In this document: piece after piece, positions 16,763 through 26,028 of the stretch
Numbering within the stretch: the first letter of the stretch is position 1
How the letters are laid out: each line of letters starts with the position of its first letter
Source: Nitrospirota bacterium
Lineage (GTDB): Bacteria; Nitrospirota; Thermodesulfovibrionia; Thermodesulfovibrionales; UBA1546
Reading direction: 5' to 3'
DNA: 32,611 bases
Assembly: GCA_026387575.1 (NCBI GenBank)
Contig: JAPLLK010000035.1
Span: 1 to 32,611 of the forward strand
Notes under the pieces: generated by a model
What the model was told of the DNA's origin: nothing
What the model saw: the letters and a program-made list of their open reading frames with translations, nothing else
The model's database searches: none
Position numbers and translations under genes: made by a program

Positions 16763-17467
16763 ATGATAATACTTGCGATAGACACATCAACAATGCTCGG
16801 CGGGATAGCAATCATGGATGAATCCTTGCTGATTGCAGAAAGCAGGCTCAATGTCAGGTCAACACATTCAGAGAGACTTATGACGGAGATTGAGCACTGC
16901 CTCAAACAGTCAGGCATCAAAATATCTGATATTGACGTCTTTGCAGTCGCAGCAGGCCCAGGTTCCTTCACAGGCCTGAGAATCGGACTGAGCACAGTCA
17001 AGGGTTTTTCCTATGCGACAGGAAAACCGATAGTCTCTGTTCCGACGCTTGAAGCGCTCGCATGGAACTTCCCTTGCAGCAAATACCCTGTCTGCACAAT
17101 GCTTGATGCAAGAAAAAAAGAGGTCTACGCAGCATTGTTTAAATGGGAAGAAGAGAATTTCACAAGGCTGATAAACGAGATATCAGCAAAGCCTGAAGAG
17201 TTTGCATGCGATGCGTTGCGCGTTACGCATGATGATAAATTCATATTCGCGGGAGAGGGAGCTGCGCTCTACAGGGATAAGATAACTGAGGCCATGGGTG
17301 AAAAGGCTATATTCGCATCTCCAGAAAAAACAGTCCCATCACCTGCGAATGTCGCAGTTCTTGGACTGAAAAAGGCTAAGGCAGGAGAATTTTCAGAGTC
17401 TATCAGCCTTATCCCCATGTACATAAGAAAATCAGAGGCAGAGGTAAAGTGGAAGAACTTACAATAA
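16763..17467 (+). CDS. tsaB: tRNA threonylcarbamoyladenosine biosynthesis protein TsaB
   Basis: ILAIDTSTMLGGIAIMD...AAGPGSFTGLRIGLSTVKGFSYATGKPIVSVPTLEALA. Confidence 0.94.
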   Translation: MIILAIDTSTMLGGIAIMDESLLIAESRLNVRSTHSERLMTEIEHCLKQSGIKISDIDVFAVAAGPGSFTGLRIGLSTVKGFSYATGKPIVSVPTLEALAWNFPCSKYPVCTMLDARKKEVYAALFKWEEENFTRLINEISAKPEEFACDALRVTHDDKFIFAGEGAALYRDKITEAMGEKAIFASPEKTVPSPANVAVLGLKKAKAGEFSESISLIPMYIRKSEAEVKWKNLQ

Positions 17468-17892
17468 GGGCAATGCGGGAATCTGACCTGCCTTCTGTAG
17501 TTGCAATTGAGCGCCTCTCATTTAGCACACCTTGGTCAGAGACATCCTTCTTGAATGAAATATATAAACACAATTCAACTGCAAAAATTTCTGTTGCAGG
17601 AGAAAGAGTTATCGGATATATGTGCGCCAATCAGATTGCTGATGAGGGGCATATCCTGAATCTTGCAGTCCATCCTGATTTCAGAGGAAGGGGAATTGCA
17701 AATACGCTGGTTAAAAACATCATTGAAGAACTAAAAGAAAAAGCCTGCAGGTTTTTATATCTTGAGGTGAGGGCATCAAACAATGCCGCAAGAAAACTTT
17801 ATGAAGGCTTTGGATTCAGCATTGTTGGAGCAAGAAAGGCGTATTATACAGAGCCAAAAGAAGATGCAGTGATTATGATGCTAAGGATTTAG
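17449..17892 (+). CDS. rimI: Ribosomal protein S18-alanine N-acetyltransferase RimI
   Basis: GNAT fold: NLAVHPDFRGRGIANTLVKNII...LEVRASNNAARKLYEGFGFSIVGARKAYYTEPKEDAVIM; overlaps tsaB. Confidence 0.93.
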   Translation: MEELTIRAMRESDLPSVVAIERLSFSTPWSETSFLNEIYKHNSTAKISVAGERVIGYMCANQIADEGHILNLAVHPDFRGRGIANTLVKNIIEELKEKACRFLYLEVRASNNAARKLYEGFGFSIVGARKAYYTEPKEDAVIMMLRI

Positions 17893-18274
17893 CCTTTTTA
17901 TCTCTCTTTTCCGATAACTCAGCTATACTTTTTATTGTAATCAAAAATCCATCTTTCAAATTTTTATTCTTTATGCTTCTAAAGAGTTTGAGAAGTTCAA
18001 TCTCATTATCGCTCAGTGTGCCATACGGACTAACAGATTCAGATACCATCATCCTTTCTTCATCCAGAACAAACCTGCTCAATGGGATATTCAAGGCATG
18101 TGCAATCTGGGAAAGACGCGATACGCTGATCTCGCTTACTCCTTTTTCGTATTTCTGAATCTGTTGATAGGAAATACCCACCATTTCCGCTAACTCCATC
18201 TGAGATAGCCCGGCTGCCTTCCTCACAATTCTTATCAGACTTCCAATATGTATTTTATCTGTCTCTCTTTTCAT
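17873..18274 (-). CDS. XRE-family helix-turn-helix regulator
   Basis: GSLIRIVRKAAGLSQMELAEMVGISYQQIQKYEKGVSEISVSRLSQIAHAL; likely start is MKRETDK at 18274 rather than 18352. Confidence 0.88.
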   Translation of the reverse strand: MKRETDKIHIGSLIRIVRKAAGLSQMELAEMVGISYQQIQKYEKGVSEISVSRLSQIAHALNIPLSRFVLDEERMMVSESVSPYGTLSDNEIELLKLFRSIKNKNLKDGFLITIKSIAELSEKRDKKAKSLAS

Positions 18275-18338
18275 ATATGCTGCATAATTTTGCTTGTTGC
18301 GATATAAAATGTCTATAAACCAGCAGTTGCAATAAGAA

Positions 18339-18367
18339 TTGACAAACACCACCCTAAGTAGTATTAT
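18339..18367 (+). promoter_or_regulatory. Sigma70-type promoter for the response regulator gene
   Basis: TTGACA (18339-18344), 17-nt spacer, TATTAT (18362-18367). Confidence 0.65.
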
Positions 18368-18373
18368 TTGAGC

Positions 18374-18736
18374 GTGAAGACTGATAATAAAAAAATCTTA
18401 GTCGCTGATGATGATCCCCTCGTAAGAAAATTGTTAAGTAAACTCCTGACTTTTTATGGATATGATGTAGAATGCGTAAACAATGGAAAAGAGGCGATAG
18501 CGCTGATAGAGACAGGCAGCTATGACATCCTTATAACTGACTATCTGATGCCTGAAATGAACGGTATAGAACTTATAAAAAAAGTACGCGATATTAAGAA
18601 ATCATTGGCAATAATTGGTATGAGTTCCTCGGAGGAAGAGAAAGGATTCTTGGCTGCAGGGGCAAATCTTTTTATAGCCAAGCCTTTCAGCCCTTATGCG
18701 CTAAAAAATAGAATTGAGGAAATCTATCTTACTTAG
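18374..18736 (+). CDS. Single-domain response regulator (CheY-like receiver)
   Basis: KKILVADDDPLVRKLLSKLLTFYGY...DILITDYLMPEMNGIEL...IGMSSSEE...LFIAKPFSPYAL; GTG at 18374 (the track uses TTG 18368). Confidence 0.92.
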   Translation: MKTDNKKILVADDDPLVRKLLSKLLTFYGYDVECVNNGKEAIALIETGSYDILITDYLMPEMNGIELIKKVRDIKKSLAIIGMSSSEEEKGFLAAGANLFIAKPFSPYALKNRIEEIYLT

Positions 18737-19697
18737 AAAAATTTCTTATTGATTCCATAATCCTTGCCGGTGTTGTCACTGCTGTCCCGACTTCTCCCAC
18801 AACAATGCCTGCCGCATGATTCGCAATAACCGCTGACTGATGCATGGTTGCGCCTGATGCATGGGCAAGGGCAAAGGCTGCAATAACAGTATCGCCTGCC
18901 CCTGTAACATCATAAACATGCTTTGCAACCGTGGGGATATGCGTGACCCTGCCTTTCTCAAAAAGGCTCATTCCTTCCTCTCCCCTTGTTATCAGCGCTG
19001 ATTTGCATGGAAGTTTTTTGAGAAGTATCCTGCCTGCCTTAATCAGCGATTTTTTGTCTTTTATCTCAATTCCAGCTCCATGTGACGCCTCCATAATATT
19101 CGGCGTTATCAGCGAGACATTCTTATAACAGTGGAAATGACCTGCCTTAGGATCAACAGCAATAAATTTATTTTTTGCCCTTGAAGCCTTTACCACCTCT
19201 GCCACAAGTTCTGAGGAGACAATACCCTTTTTATAGTCGGATATTATAACCGCATCATGGTCCCTGACTGCATTCCTTATGCAGTCAATAATCGCCTCAA
19301 ATGTCCTGCCTACAACCTTCCTTTTTTCCTCCCTGTCAAACCTCACAACCTGCTGGTTATGCGCTATTACTCTTGTCTTGACTATTGTGGGCCGAAGGTC
19401 GTCAAAGATGCACGAGCCGATGCCCTTTTCATCAAGAATGCTTCTTAATACATCGCCTGTCCTGTCTTTGCCAACTATTCCAACAACAGTCACCTGTCCT
19501 TCAAGACTGACAATATTATGCGCCACGTTGGCTGCTCCGCCTAAAAGGAAATCCTCATGTGTAACCTCTACAACAGGGACAGGCGCCTCAGGAGATATCC
19601 TGCTGACCTTGCCCCAGATATAGCGGTCAAGGACAAGGTCACCGATTACAAGTATCTTTTTTCTGCTGAAATTATTGAATACCTTGGAATAATCCAT
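18729..19697 (-). CDS. hldE1/rfaE1: D-glycero-beta-D-manno-heptose-7-phosphate kinase (RfaE domain I)
   Basis: ILVIGDLVLDRYIWGKVSRISPEAPVPVVEV...GGAANVAHN...DVTGAGDTVIAAFALA; likely start at internal Met 19697. Confidence 0.92.
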   Translation of the reverse strand: MDYSKVFNNFSRKKILVIGDLVLDRYIWGKVSRISPEAPVPVVEVTHEDFLLGGAANVAHNIVSLEGQVTVVGIVGKDRTGDVLRSILDEKGIGSCIFDDLRPTIVKTRVIAHNQQVVRFDREEKRKVVGRTFEAIIDCIRNAVRDHDAVIISDYKKGIVSSELVAEVVKASRAKNKFIAVDPKAGHFHCYKNVSLITPNIMEASHGAGIEIKDKKSLIKAGRILLKKLPCKSALITRGEEGMSLFEKGRVTHIPTVAKHVYDVTGAGDTVIAAFALAHASGATMHQSAVIANHAAGIVVGEVGTAVTTPARIMESIRNFSK

Positions 19698-19780
19698 GTC
19701 ATTAAGAATAAAATAACGGGCTTTAAAAATCAATCACGTTATTTAAGGGCAATGCTGAAACCATAAAGCTCGTCTTCCAC

Positions 19781-19810
19781 TTGACAGTAAAGTGAGATAT
19801 TTATTATAGT
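19781..19810 (+). promoter_or_regulatory. Candidate sigma70 promoter upstream of small cytochrome
   Basis: TTGACA (19781-19786), 18-nt spacer, TATAGT (19805-19810). Confidence 0.45.
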
Positions 19811-19916
19811 GAACTTGCTCTGTCATTTCCAAATTGGGGATATATTCTTCAAAAAGGAAGAGTGTCTATTCTGATTAAGGTTTAAAATCAAACAGATTAA
19901 CTGGCATACAATTTGA

Positions 19917-19938
19917 TTCGCTAAATTATTTTAGCGAA
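19917..19938. repeat. Perfect inverted repeat in cytochrome leader
   Basis: TTCGCTAAA-ttat-TTTAGCGAA upstream of the SD at about 19953. Confidence 0.8.
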
Positions 19939-19967
19939 AAAATCTTTTATGAACGGAGGTGAATAGG

Positions 19968-20249
19968 ATGAAGAGGATAGTGTCAATCGTTCTTGCCCTT
20001 GTTATGGTAATGGTATTTGCAACTGTTTCCATGGCAGGATGGGATAAATGCAAGGGCTGTCACAAAGAGACAGGTGAACCTATGGTGGTAGGAGGAAAAC
20101 CTGTTTTAACAAAGGCTGATTTGTTAAAAAAGTTCAAGACAGCCGCTGACTTAAAAAAAGCTGCAAAGAATGCGCAGAATCCAATAATGAATGCATTTAA
20201 AGGTGATGCAGATATTAATGCAGCAGCAAAGGACCTCGGTCTTAAATAA
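19968..20249 (+). CDS. Small periplasmic c-type cytochrome
   Basis: Signal peptide MKRIVSIVLALVMVMVFATVSMA, heme motif CKGCH, GGAGGT SD upstream of ATG 19968 (the track starts at GTG 19959). Confidence 0.8.
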   Translation: MKRIVSIVLALVMVMVFATVSMAGWDKCKGCHKETGEPMVVGGKPVLTKADLLKKFKTAADLKKAAKNAQNPIMNAFKGDADINAAAKDLGLK

Positions 20250-20263
20250 GCAGGTCTAATCAT

Positions 20264-20304
20264 AAAGAGGGATGAATTCCACATTCATCCCTCTTTATTT
20301 GTTT
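20264..20304 (+). terminator. Rho-independent terminator
   Basis: Perfect 14-bp stem AAAGAGGGATGAAT-tccac-ATTCATCCCTCTTT followed by a T-rich tract. Confidence 0.9.
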
Positions 20305-20329
20305 TTCTAAGCTTTAAGCCATTAATTTG

Positions 20330-21247
20330 CTATTTCACATACGTAAGCCATGATTCGTATTTTTTATTCTTCCCTTTTATGCTGTCAAAGAATACAGACT
20401 GCAGTTTTTTTGTAATTCTTCCTGCCCTTCCTTCTCCTATAACTCTGCCGTCAACCTCTCTTATCGGGGTAACCTCTGCTGCTGTGCCTGTGAAAAACGC
20501 CTCATCCGCTATATAGAGTTCATCCCTTGTGAACCGCTCTTCTATGACTTCAATCTTTTCATCACGCGCAATCTTCATTATGCTGTCTCTTGTAATTCCC
20601 TCAAGCACCGAGGTCAAAGGCGTGGTCTTAAGCCTGCCGTTTCTCATAATAAATATATTCTCGCCGCTCCCTTCAGCCACATACCCGTCTGTGTCAAGCA
20701 GAAGCGCTTCGTCGTAGCCTAATGATATTGCCTCTTTCTTTGCAAGCTGAGAATTGATGTAATATCCGCATGCCTTAGCCCTGCCCATCTGTGAGTTTAC
20801 ATGACTCCTTATAAAGGATGACACCTTAACCCTTATGCCGTTTTTCAGTCCCTCGTCTCCGAGGTATGAGCCCCACGGCCATATGCTGATGGCAACCCTC
20901 ACAGGATTATCCTTGGGATATACGCCCATAGCTCCGTATCCTATATATACCAATGGCCTTATGTAGCATTCCTTGGCCTTATTTATCTTAACTGTCTTTT
21001 TTATCGCATCTTCTATATCTCTCTCTGAATAAGGAATCTCGAGCAGAAAAATATGGGCTGACTTAAAGAGCCTCTGAACATGCTCCTTGAGCCTGAAGAT
21101 TGCGGGCCCGCCTTTTGTCTCATAACACCTTATGCCCTCAAAAACTCCAAGCCCGTAATGAAGGGTATGAGTCATTACATGCACATTGGCGTTATCCCAA
21201 TCCACAAACCTGCCGTCCATCCATATCTTTTTTGTCTTCTTTATCAT
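20330..21247 (-). CDS. ilvE: Branched-chain amino acid aminotransferase
   Basis: [64 protein letters not shown]. Confidence 0.94.
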   Translation of the reverse strand: MIKKTKKIWMDGRFVDWDNANVHVMTHTLHYGLGVFEGIRCYETKGGPAIFRLKEHVQRLFKSAHIFLLEIPYSERDIEDAIKKTVKINKAKECYIRPLVYIGYGAMGVYPKDNPVRVAISIWPWGSYLGDEGLKNGIRVKVSSFIRSHVNSQMGRAKACGYYINSQLAKKEAISLGYDEALLLDTDGYVAEGSGENIFIMRNGRLKTTPLTSVLEGITRDSIMKIARDEKIEVIEERFTRDELYIADEAFFTGTAAEVTPIREVDGRVIGEGRAGRITKKLQSVFFDSIKGKNKKYESWLTYVK

Positions 21248-21307
21248 AGGGATTATTCTATAACAAACATAATGTATAAATCCAGCACAAAACCGGCTAA
21301 AAAATTA

Positions 21308-22435
21308 TCAGTCAAGCCCTAATCCTTCAAACAACCTTATTATAATCGCATTGGATATGACCAGACCTTTTCTTGAAAGCCTCAGATAATCACCTTTTAT
21401 CTCAAGATATCCGTCTTCAATCAATCCCCTGCAGACACCGGACATATCCACTCCAAGGGCTTCTGCCTTTAAAAGACTTATCCCTTCAGTCTTTCTGAGA
21501 TTGAGGAATATAAACTCCTTAATCGCATCCTCACACTTAATCTCCACTGACTCAGCTTCAGGGATTATCTCTTTTTTAATTTCCTCAATATACTTTCTGA
21601 TGTCACCAGTATTTTGAGAGCGGAAGCCTCTTATGAAGGAGTGCGCTCCGGCTCCTGCGCCTATGTATTCCCCCCTGCTCCAGTAATTCAGATTGTGGAG
21701 ACACCTGAACTGTGGCAATGCAAAATTTGATATTTCATAATGCTCATAGCCTTTGGATGTCAAATAGTCTATAGCATAATCATACATTGACAAAACCATA
21801 TCTTCATCAGGCATCTTAACTTCGCTTGATTGTATCAACCTGTATAGAGGCGTATCTTTTTCAGTAGTGAGTTCATAAGAAGATATATGCGCCGGAGAAA
21901 GTTCAACTGCCCTTGATACAGTCTTTCTCCATGAATCATCTGTCTGCCCCGGAATTCCGTATATCAGGTCTATTGAAAAATTATCAATGCCTGAATTTTT
22001 GATTGTCTCTATTGCCTTTAATGCCTCATCAGATGTATGGATTCTTCCAAGCGTCTTTAATTCAGCATCATTGAATGACTGAACTCCGATGCTTAATCTG
22101 TTCACTCCGAGGGAAAGCATTGTATCTATCTTTGATTTATCAACAGTTCCCGGATTTGCCTCAACCGTAATCTCATGAGAATCAGAGAATTTAAAATTAT
22201 TCTTAAGACATTCAAACACCTCTCTGAAGCATTTCTCAGACAGGATAGAAGGAGTTCCTCCTCCCACATAAACAGTCTTCAAGTCGCCAGCATCATTTTT
22301 TTTCAGAATCAACTCTTTGCAGAGGGCATCCGTATAAGCCTTTACAAGTGATTCATCATAGGGCACAGACAAGAAATCGCAGTAAAGGCACTTTTTTATG
22401 CAGAAAGGGATATGGATGTAAAGGAATGCAGGCAT
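21308..22435 (-). CDS. hemW: Radical SAM heme chaperone HemW (HemN-like)
   Basis: YIHIPFCIKKCLYCDF (CxxxCxxC) and GGGTPSIL; IDLIYGIPGQT. Confidence 0.93.
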   Translation of the reverse strand: MPAFLYIHIPFCIKKCLYCDFLSVPYDESLVKAYTDALCKELILKKNDAGDLKTVYVGGGTPSILSEKCFREVFECLKNNFKFSDSHEITVEANPGTVDKSKIDTMLSLGVNRLSIGVQSFNDAELKTLGRIHTSDEALKAIETIKNSGIDNFSIDLIYGIPGQTDDSWRKTVSRAVELSPAHISSYELTTEKDTPLYRLIQSSEVKMPDEDMVLSMYDYAIDYLTSKGYEHYEISNFALPQFRCLHNLNYWSRGEYIGAGAGAHSFIRGFRSQNTGDIRKYIEEIKKEIIPEAESVEIKCEDAIKEFIFLNLRKTEGISLLKAEALGVDMSGVCRGLIEDGYLEIKGDYLRLSRKGLVISNAIIIRLFEGLGLD

Positions 22436-22763
22436 GGCTTAGAGTAACACAAAAATCAGAGGATATTTTTCAGGGGCTTTCCCCTCCGACAGAGTCTCTT
22501 TAGCAGAAGACATGCTTGATGAACTTTCGACGCTTACCGAAGTACGCACTAAGTCTCAAAATTTATTGCAATGACATGCTTGCCCTTTGCTAAAGAAAAA
22601 CTCCCTCTCCGCCATCGGCAGAAAAAGAGAAGACAGAAAAAGAAATTACAGTTACTGATGAGGGAAGGAAGATAATCAAGGGGGTTATAACAAAACCTTG
22701 CAAAACCAAGGGGAAAATTAGTAGAATTACTCGTATTCAGATCGATTTTTCAGCAGGAGACTT

Positions 22764-23834
22764 ATGGGAGAGATTGAAAAGCTAAGAAATGAGATTGATG
22801 CTGTTGACGAAGAGATTCTTAAACTTCTCAATAAACGGTCGCGGATTGTCCTTGATATCGCAAATATAAAACGCAATACCAAGTCAAAGTTTTACTCGCC
22901 TGAACGTGAGCAGCAGATACTTGAAAAACTGATATCCCTGAATAACGGGCCTTTTCCGAATGATGTGCTGAAGTCAATTTACAGAGAGATACTCTCAGCC
23001 TCATTATCGCTTGAAGAACCTCTAAAGATAGCTTATTTTGGTCCAGTTGCAACGTTCACACACCTTGCAGCGTTAAGGCATTTCGGCTCTTCAGCCGACT
23101 TTGTGTCTGTTGAGAGCATAAAAAGCGTATTTGAAGCAGTTGATTCAGCGAAAGCAGAATTCGGGGTTGTGCCAATAGAAAACTCCACAGAAGGAGTGGT
23201 GAGTTACACCCTTGATATGTTCATGGATTACGACCTCAAGATAATAGCTGAGGTTATGCTTGAGATATCACATAATATGCTTTCTTTGACAGGCAGTAAA
23301 AAGGACATTAAAAAAATATATTCACACCCCCAGCCGACAGCGCAGTGCAGAGGCTGGCTTGAAAAGAATCTTCCGAATGTAGAGATATTTGAAGCTACAA
23401 GCACAGCCAAAGCCGCAGAGCTTGCATCAAAAGATCAGTCATCAGCCGCAATTGCAAGCGAACTTGCCGCAAAGATATACAACCTTAATTTTGTGGAGCG
23501 AAACATAGAAGACAATAAGCATAACTACACACGGTTCCTTATAATCTCAAAAAACATAGCCCCGAAAACAGGAAAAGACAAGACATCAATTATGTTCTCT
23601 ATTAAGGATAAACCAGGCGCCCTTTACGATATCCTTCAGCCAATTAAGAAGGCAAAGATAAATCTTACGAAACTGGAATCAAGGCCTTCCAGAAGAAAGG
23701 CATGGGAATACATATTCTTTGTGGATATGGAAGGACATATAGAGGATAAAAAAGTCAAAAAAACCATAGAAAATATAAAAGGTGGATGTCTCTATCTTAA
23801 ATTCCTCGGCTCTTATCCGCATGGTGGCCAGTAG
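22764..23834 (+). CDS. pheA: Bifunctional chorismate mutase / prephenate dehydratase
   Basis: N-terminal CM helix (LRNEIDAVDEEILKLLNKR), PDT (AYFGPVATFTHLAALRHFG; VPIENSTEGVVSYTLD), C-terminal ACT (ESRPSRRKAWEYIFFVD). Confidence 0.95.
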   Translation: MGEIEKLRNEIDAVDEEILKLLNKRSRIVLDIANIKRNTKSKFYSPEREQQILEKLISLNNGPFPNDVLKSIYREILSASLSLEEPLKIAYFGPVATFTHLAALRHFGSSADFVSVESIKSVFEAVDSAKAEFGVVPIENSTEGVVSYTLDMFMDYDLKIIAEVMLEISHNMLSLTGSKKDIKKIYSHPQPTAQCRGWLEKNLPNVEIFEATSTAKAAELASKDQSSAAIASELAAKIYNLNFVERNIEDNKHNYTRFLIISKNIAPKTGKDKTSIMFSIKDKPGALYDILQPIKKAKINLTKLESRPSRRKAWEYIFFVDMEGHIEDKKVKKTIENIKGGCLYLKFLGSYPHGGQ

Positions 23835-24907
23835 TGATAAAGGCTCCGGAACATATCAGTGCGCTCCGGCCATACATCCCCGGCAAACCCATAGAAGAAC
23901 TTGAACGGGAACTTGGGATAAAAAACTCCATAAAGCTTGCCTCAAATGAAAACCCTATGGGCCCTTCTCCTGCGGCTGTCAGGGCAATAGCAGCGGGGCT
24001 GAAAAAAACACTGAACAGATACCCTGATGGAAACGGTTATTATCTCAAAAATGCACTGGCAGAAAAACTCTCTATCAAACCCGAAGAGATTATACTCGGA
24101 AACGGCTCAAACGAGCTTCTTGACATAGCGGCAAGGACATTCTTAGCTCCGGGTGATGAGGCTGTTATGGCACATCCTTCTTTCGTTGTTTATTCTATGG
24201 CTGTTCAGGCAGCAGGTGGAAAAGCAGTTCAGGTGCCACTCAGGGATTACAGGCATGACCTTGACGCAATGTTGAATGCTGTAACACCAAAGACAAAAAT
24301 GTTGTTTATAGCAAATCCGAATAATCCGACAGGCACAATGAATACAAAGGAAGAATTTGACAGATTGATGAGAAAAATCAGGAACGGCATACTTGTAGTT
24401 GTTGATGAGGCATACTATGAATATGTTACAAATACCGAATATGCCGACAGCTTTAAGCATTTCAGAACTGGCAGGGACGTATTAATTCTCAGGACATTCT
24501 CCAAGATTTACGGACTTGCGGGACTCAGGATCGGCTACGGCATTGCACATCAGGAAATAATTGCTGAAATAAATAAGGTGCGCGCGCCATTCAACACAAA
24601 CTCCGTTGCGCAAAAAGCCGCAATAGAGGCATTAAAGGACAAAGGCCATATCAAAAAATCAAAGGAGATAAACAACAGAGGCAAAATATATCTCTACAAA
24701 GAACTTTCTTCACTCGGAATAAGGCATGTGCCCACAGAGACAAATTTCATCTACATGCCTGTTGCCGATTCAATGAATATTTATGAGAAACTTCTTCATT
24801 CCGGAGTTATTGTCAGGCCCATGTGGCCTGATGCAATACGGGTGACCATAGGTCTGCCTGAGGAGAACAGGAAATTTACAAACGCACTAAGGAAAGCTTA
24901 CAGCTGA
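23834..24907 (+). CDS. hisC: Histidinol-phosphate aminotransferase
   Basis: ASNENPMGPSPAAVRAI; NPNNPTGTMN; VDEAYYEY; RTFSKIYGLAGLRIGYG. Confidence 0.92.
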   Translation: MIKAPEHISALRPYIPGKPIEELERELGIKNSIKLASNENPMGPSPAAVRAIAAGLKKTLNRYPDGNGYYLKNALAEKLSIKPEEIILGNGSNELLDIAARTFLAPGDEAVMAHPSFVVYSMAVQAAGGKAVQVPLRDYRHDLDAMLNAVTPKTKMLFIANPNNPTGTMNTKEEFDRLMRKIRNGILVVVDEAYYEYVTNTEYADSFKHFRTGRDVLILRTFSKIYGLAGLRIGYGIAHQEIIAEINKVRAPFNTNSVAQKAAIEALKDKGHIKKSKEINNRGKIYLYKELSSLGIRHVPTETNFIYMPVADSMNIYEKLLHSGVIVRPMWPDAIRVTIGLPEENRKFTNALRKAYS

Positions 24908-24918
24908 TAGCTGTAAGC
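24896..24918. repeat. Perfect palindrome spanning the hisC stop
   Basis: GCTTACAGCT-gat-AGCTGTAAGC, 10-bp stem, 3-nt loop. Confidence 0.9.
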
Positions 24919-24935
24919 TACTATTGGAGGAATAA

Positions 24936-25961
24936 ATGGACATAATAGTTTTAAACCGGAAGGCTACTGAAAAAAATATCACCCACCTGCTCAAAAAACT
25001 TGAAAGCAAAGGGCTGAAGGCAACTATCTCAAGAGGCACCGAAAAAACAGTTATAGGCGTCATAGGCGATACATCACGGATAACAGAGGAAGAAGAGAAT
25101 GCTGTGCGAGTAATGAAAGGTGTTGAGGATGTGGTTAGAATCCTCAAGCCGTATAAACTTGCAAGCAGGGATTTCAAGGCCCAGAACACGATAATAAAAG
25201 TCAAAGGGAAAGTTATCGGAGGCAAAAAAATACCTGTTATTGCAGGGCCGTGTGCTGTTGAAAACAGGACCATAATGATAAATATAGCCGAGAAGGTTAA
25301 AGCAGCAGGGGCCTCGTTTATAAGAGGAGGCGCTTATAAACCAAGGACATCGCCTTATTCATTTCAGGGACTTGGAGAGGAAGGACTTAAACACCTTGTC
25401 GAGGCGAGCAGGAGAACAGGGCTCCCTGTTGTCACAGAGATAATGGATCCAAGAGATCTGGAAACAATCCTTCAATATACAGACATAATTCAGATAGGAG
25501 CAAGGAATATGCAGAATTTCAGGCTGCTGCTTGAGGTCGGAATGTGCAATAAACCGGTTCTTCTCAAGAGAGGGCTTTCAGCCACAATCAAGGAATGGCT
25601 TATGGCAGCAGAGTATGTAATGTCAAAGGGCAATCAGGAGGTTATACTCTGCGAAAGAGGCATAAGGACATTTGAGACAGCAACAAGGAACACTCTTGAC
25701 CTCAGTGCTGTGCCTGTGCTGAAACAAAAAACGCATCTGCCTGTTGTAGTTGACCCGAGCCACGGCGTCGGCAAATGGGATCTGGTTGCTCCTATGGCAA
25801 AGGCTGCTGTTGCAGTCGGCGCAGACGGCCTTCTCATAGAAGTACATACGAACCCTGAAAATGCAATGTCAGACGGAGAGCAGTCATTAAAACCTGATGC
25901 ATTCAAAAAACTGATGGCTGAATTAAAACCTATAGCAAAGGCTGTTGGAAGAGAAATATAA
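24936..25961 (+). CDS. aroF: 3-deoxy-7-phosphoheptulonate synthase (DAHP synthase)
   Basis: N-terminal FeL-like domain plus [45 protein letters not shown]. Confidence 0.95.
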   Translation: MDIIVLNRKATEKNITHLLKKLESKGLKATISRGTEKTVIGVIGDTSRITEEEENAVRVMKGVEDVVRILKPYKLASRDFKAQNTIIKVKGKVIGGKKIPVIAGPCAVENRTIMINIAEKVKAAGASFIRGGAYKPRTSPYSFQGLGEEGLKHLVEASRRTGLPVVTEIMDPRDLETILQYTDIIQIGARNMQNFRLLLEVGMCNKPVLLKRGLSATIKEWLMAAEYVMSKGNQEVILCERGIRTFETATRNTLDLSAVPVLKQKTHLPVVVDPSHGVGKWDLVAPMAKAAVAVGADGLLIEVHTNPENAMSDGEQSLKPDAFKKLMAELKPIAKAVGREI

Positions 25962-25965
25962 AACA

Positions 25966-26017
25966 AGTTAAAAGTTGCCCATCTTGGACGGGTTCGCCTG
26001 AGGCGAAAAAGTTTAAA
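25966..26017. repeat. Dispersed double-hairpin repeat, copy 2 (aroF-tyrA intergenic)
   Basis: AGTTAAAAGTTgCCCaTCTtGGACGGGTTCGCCTGAGGCGAAAAAGTTTAAA; near-identical to the inverse of 2682-2733. Confidence 0.85.
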
Positions 26018-26028
26018 ATTAAAAGTTA

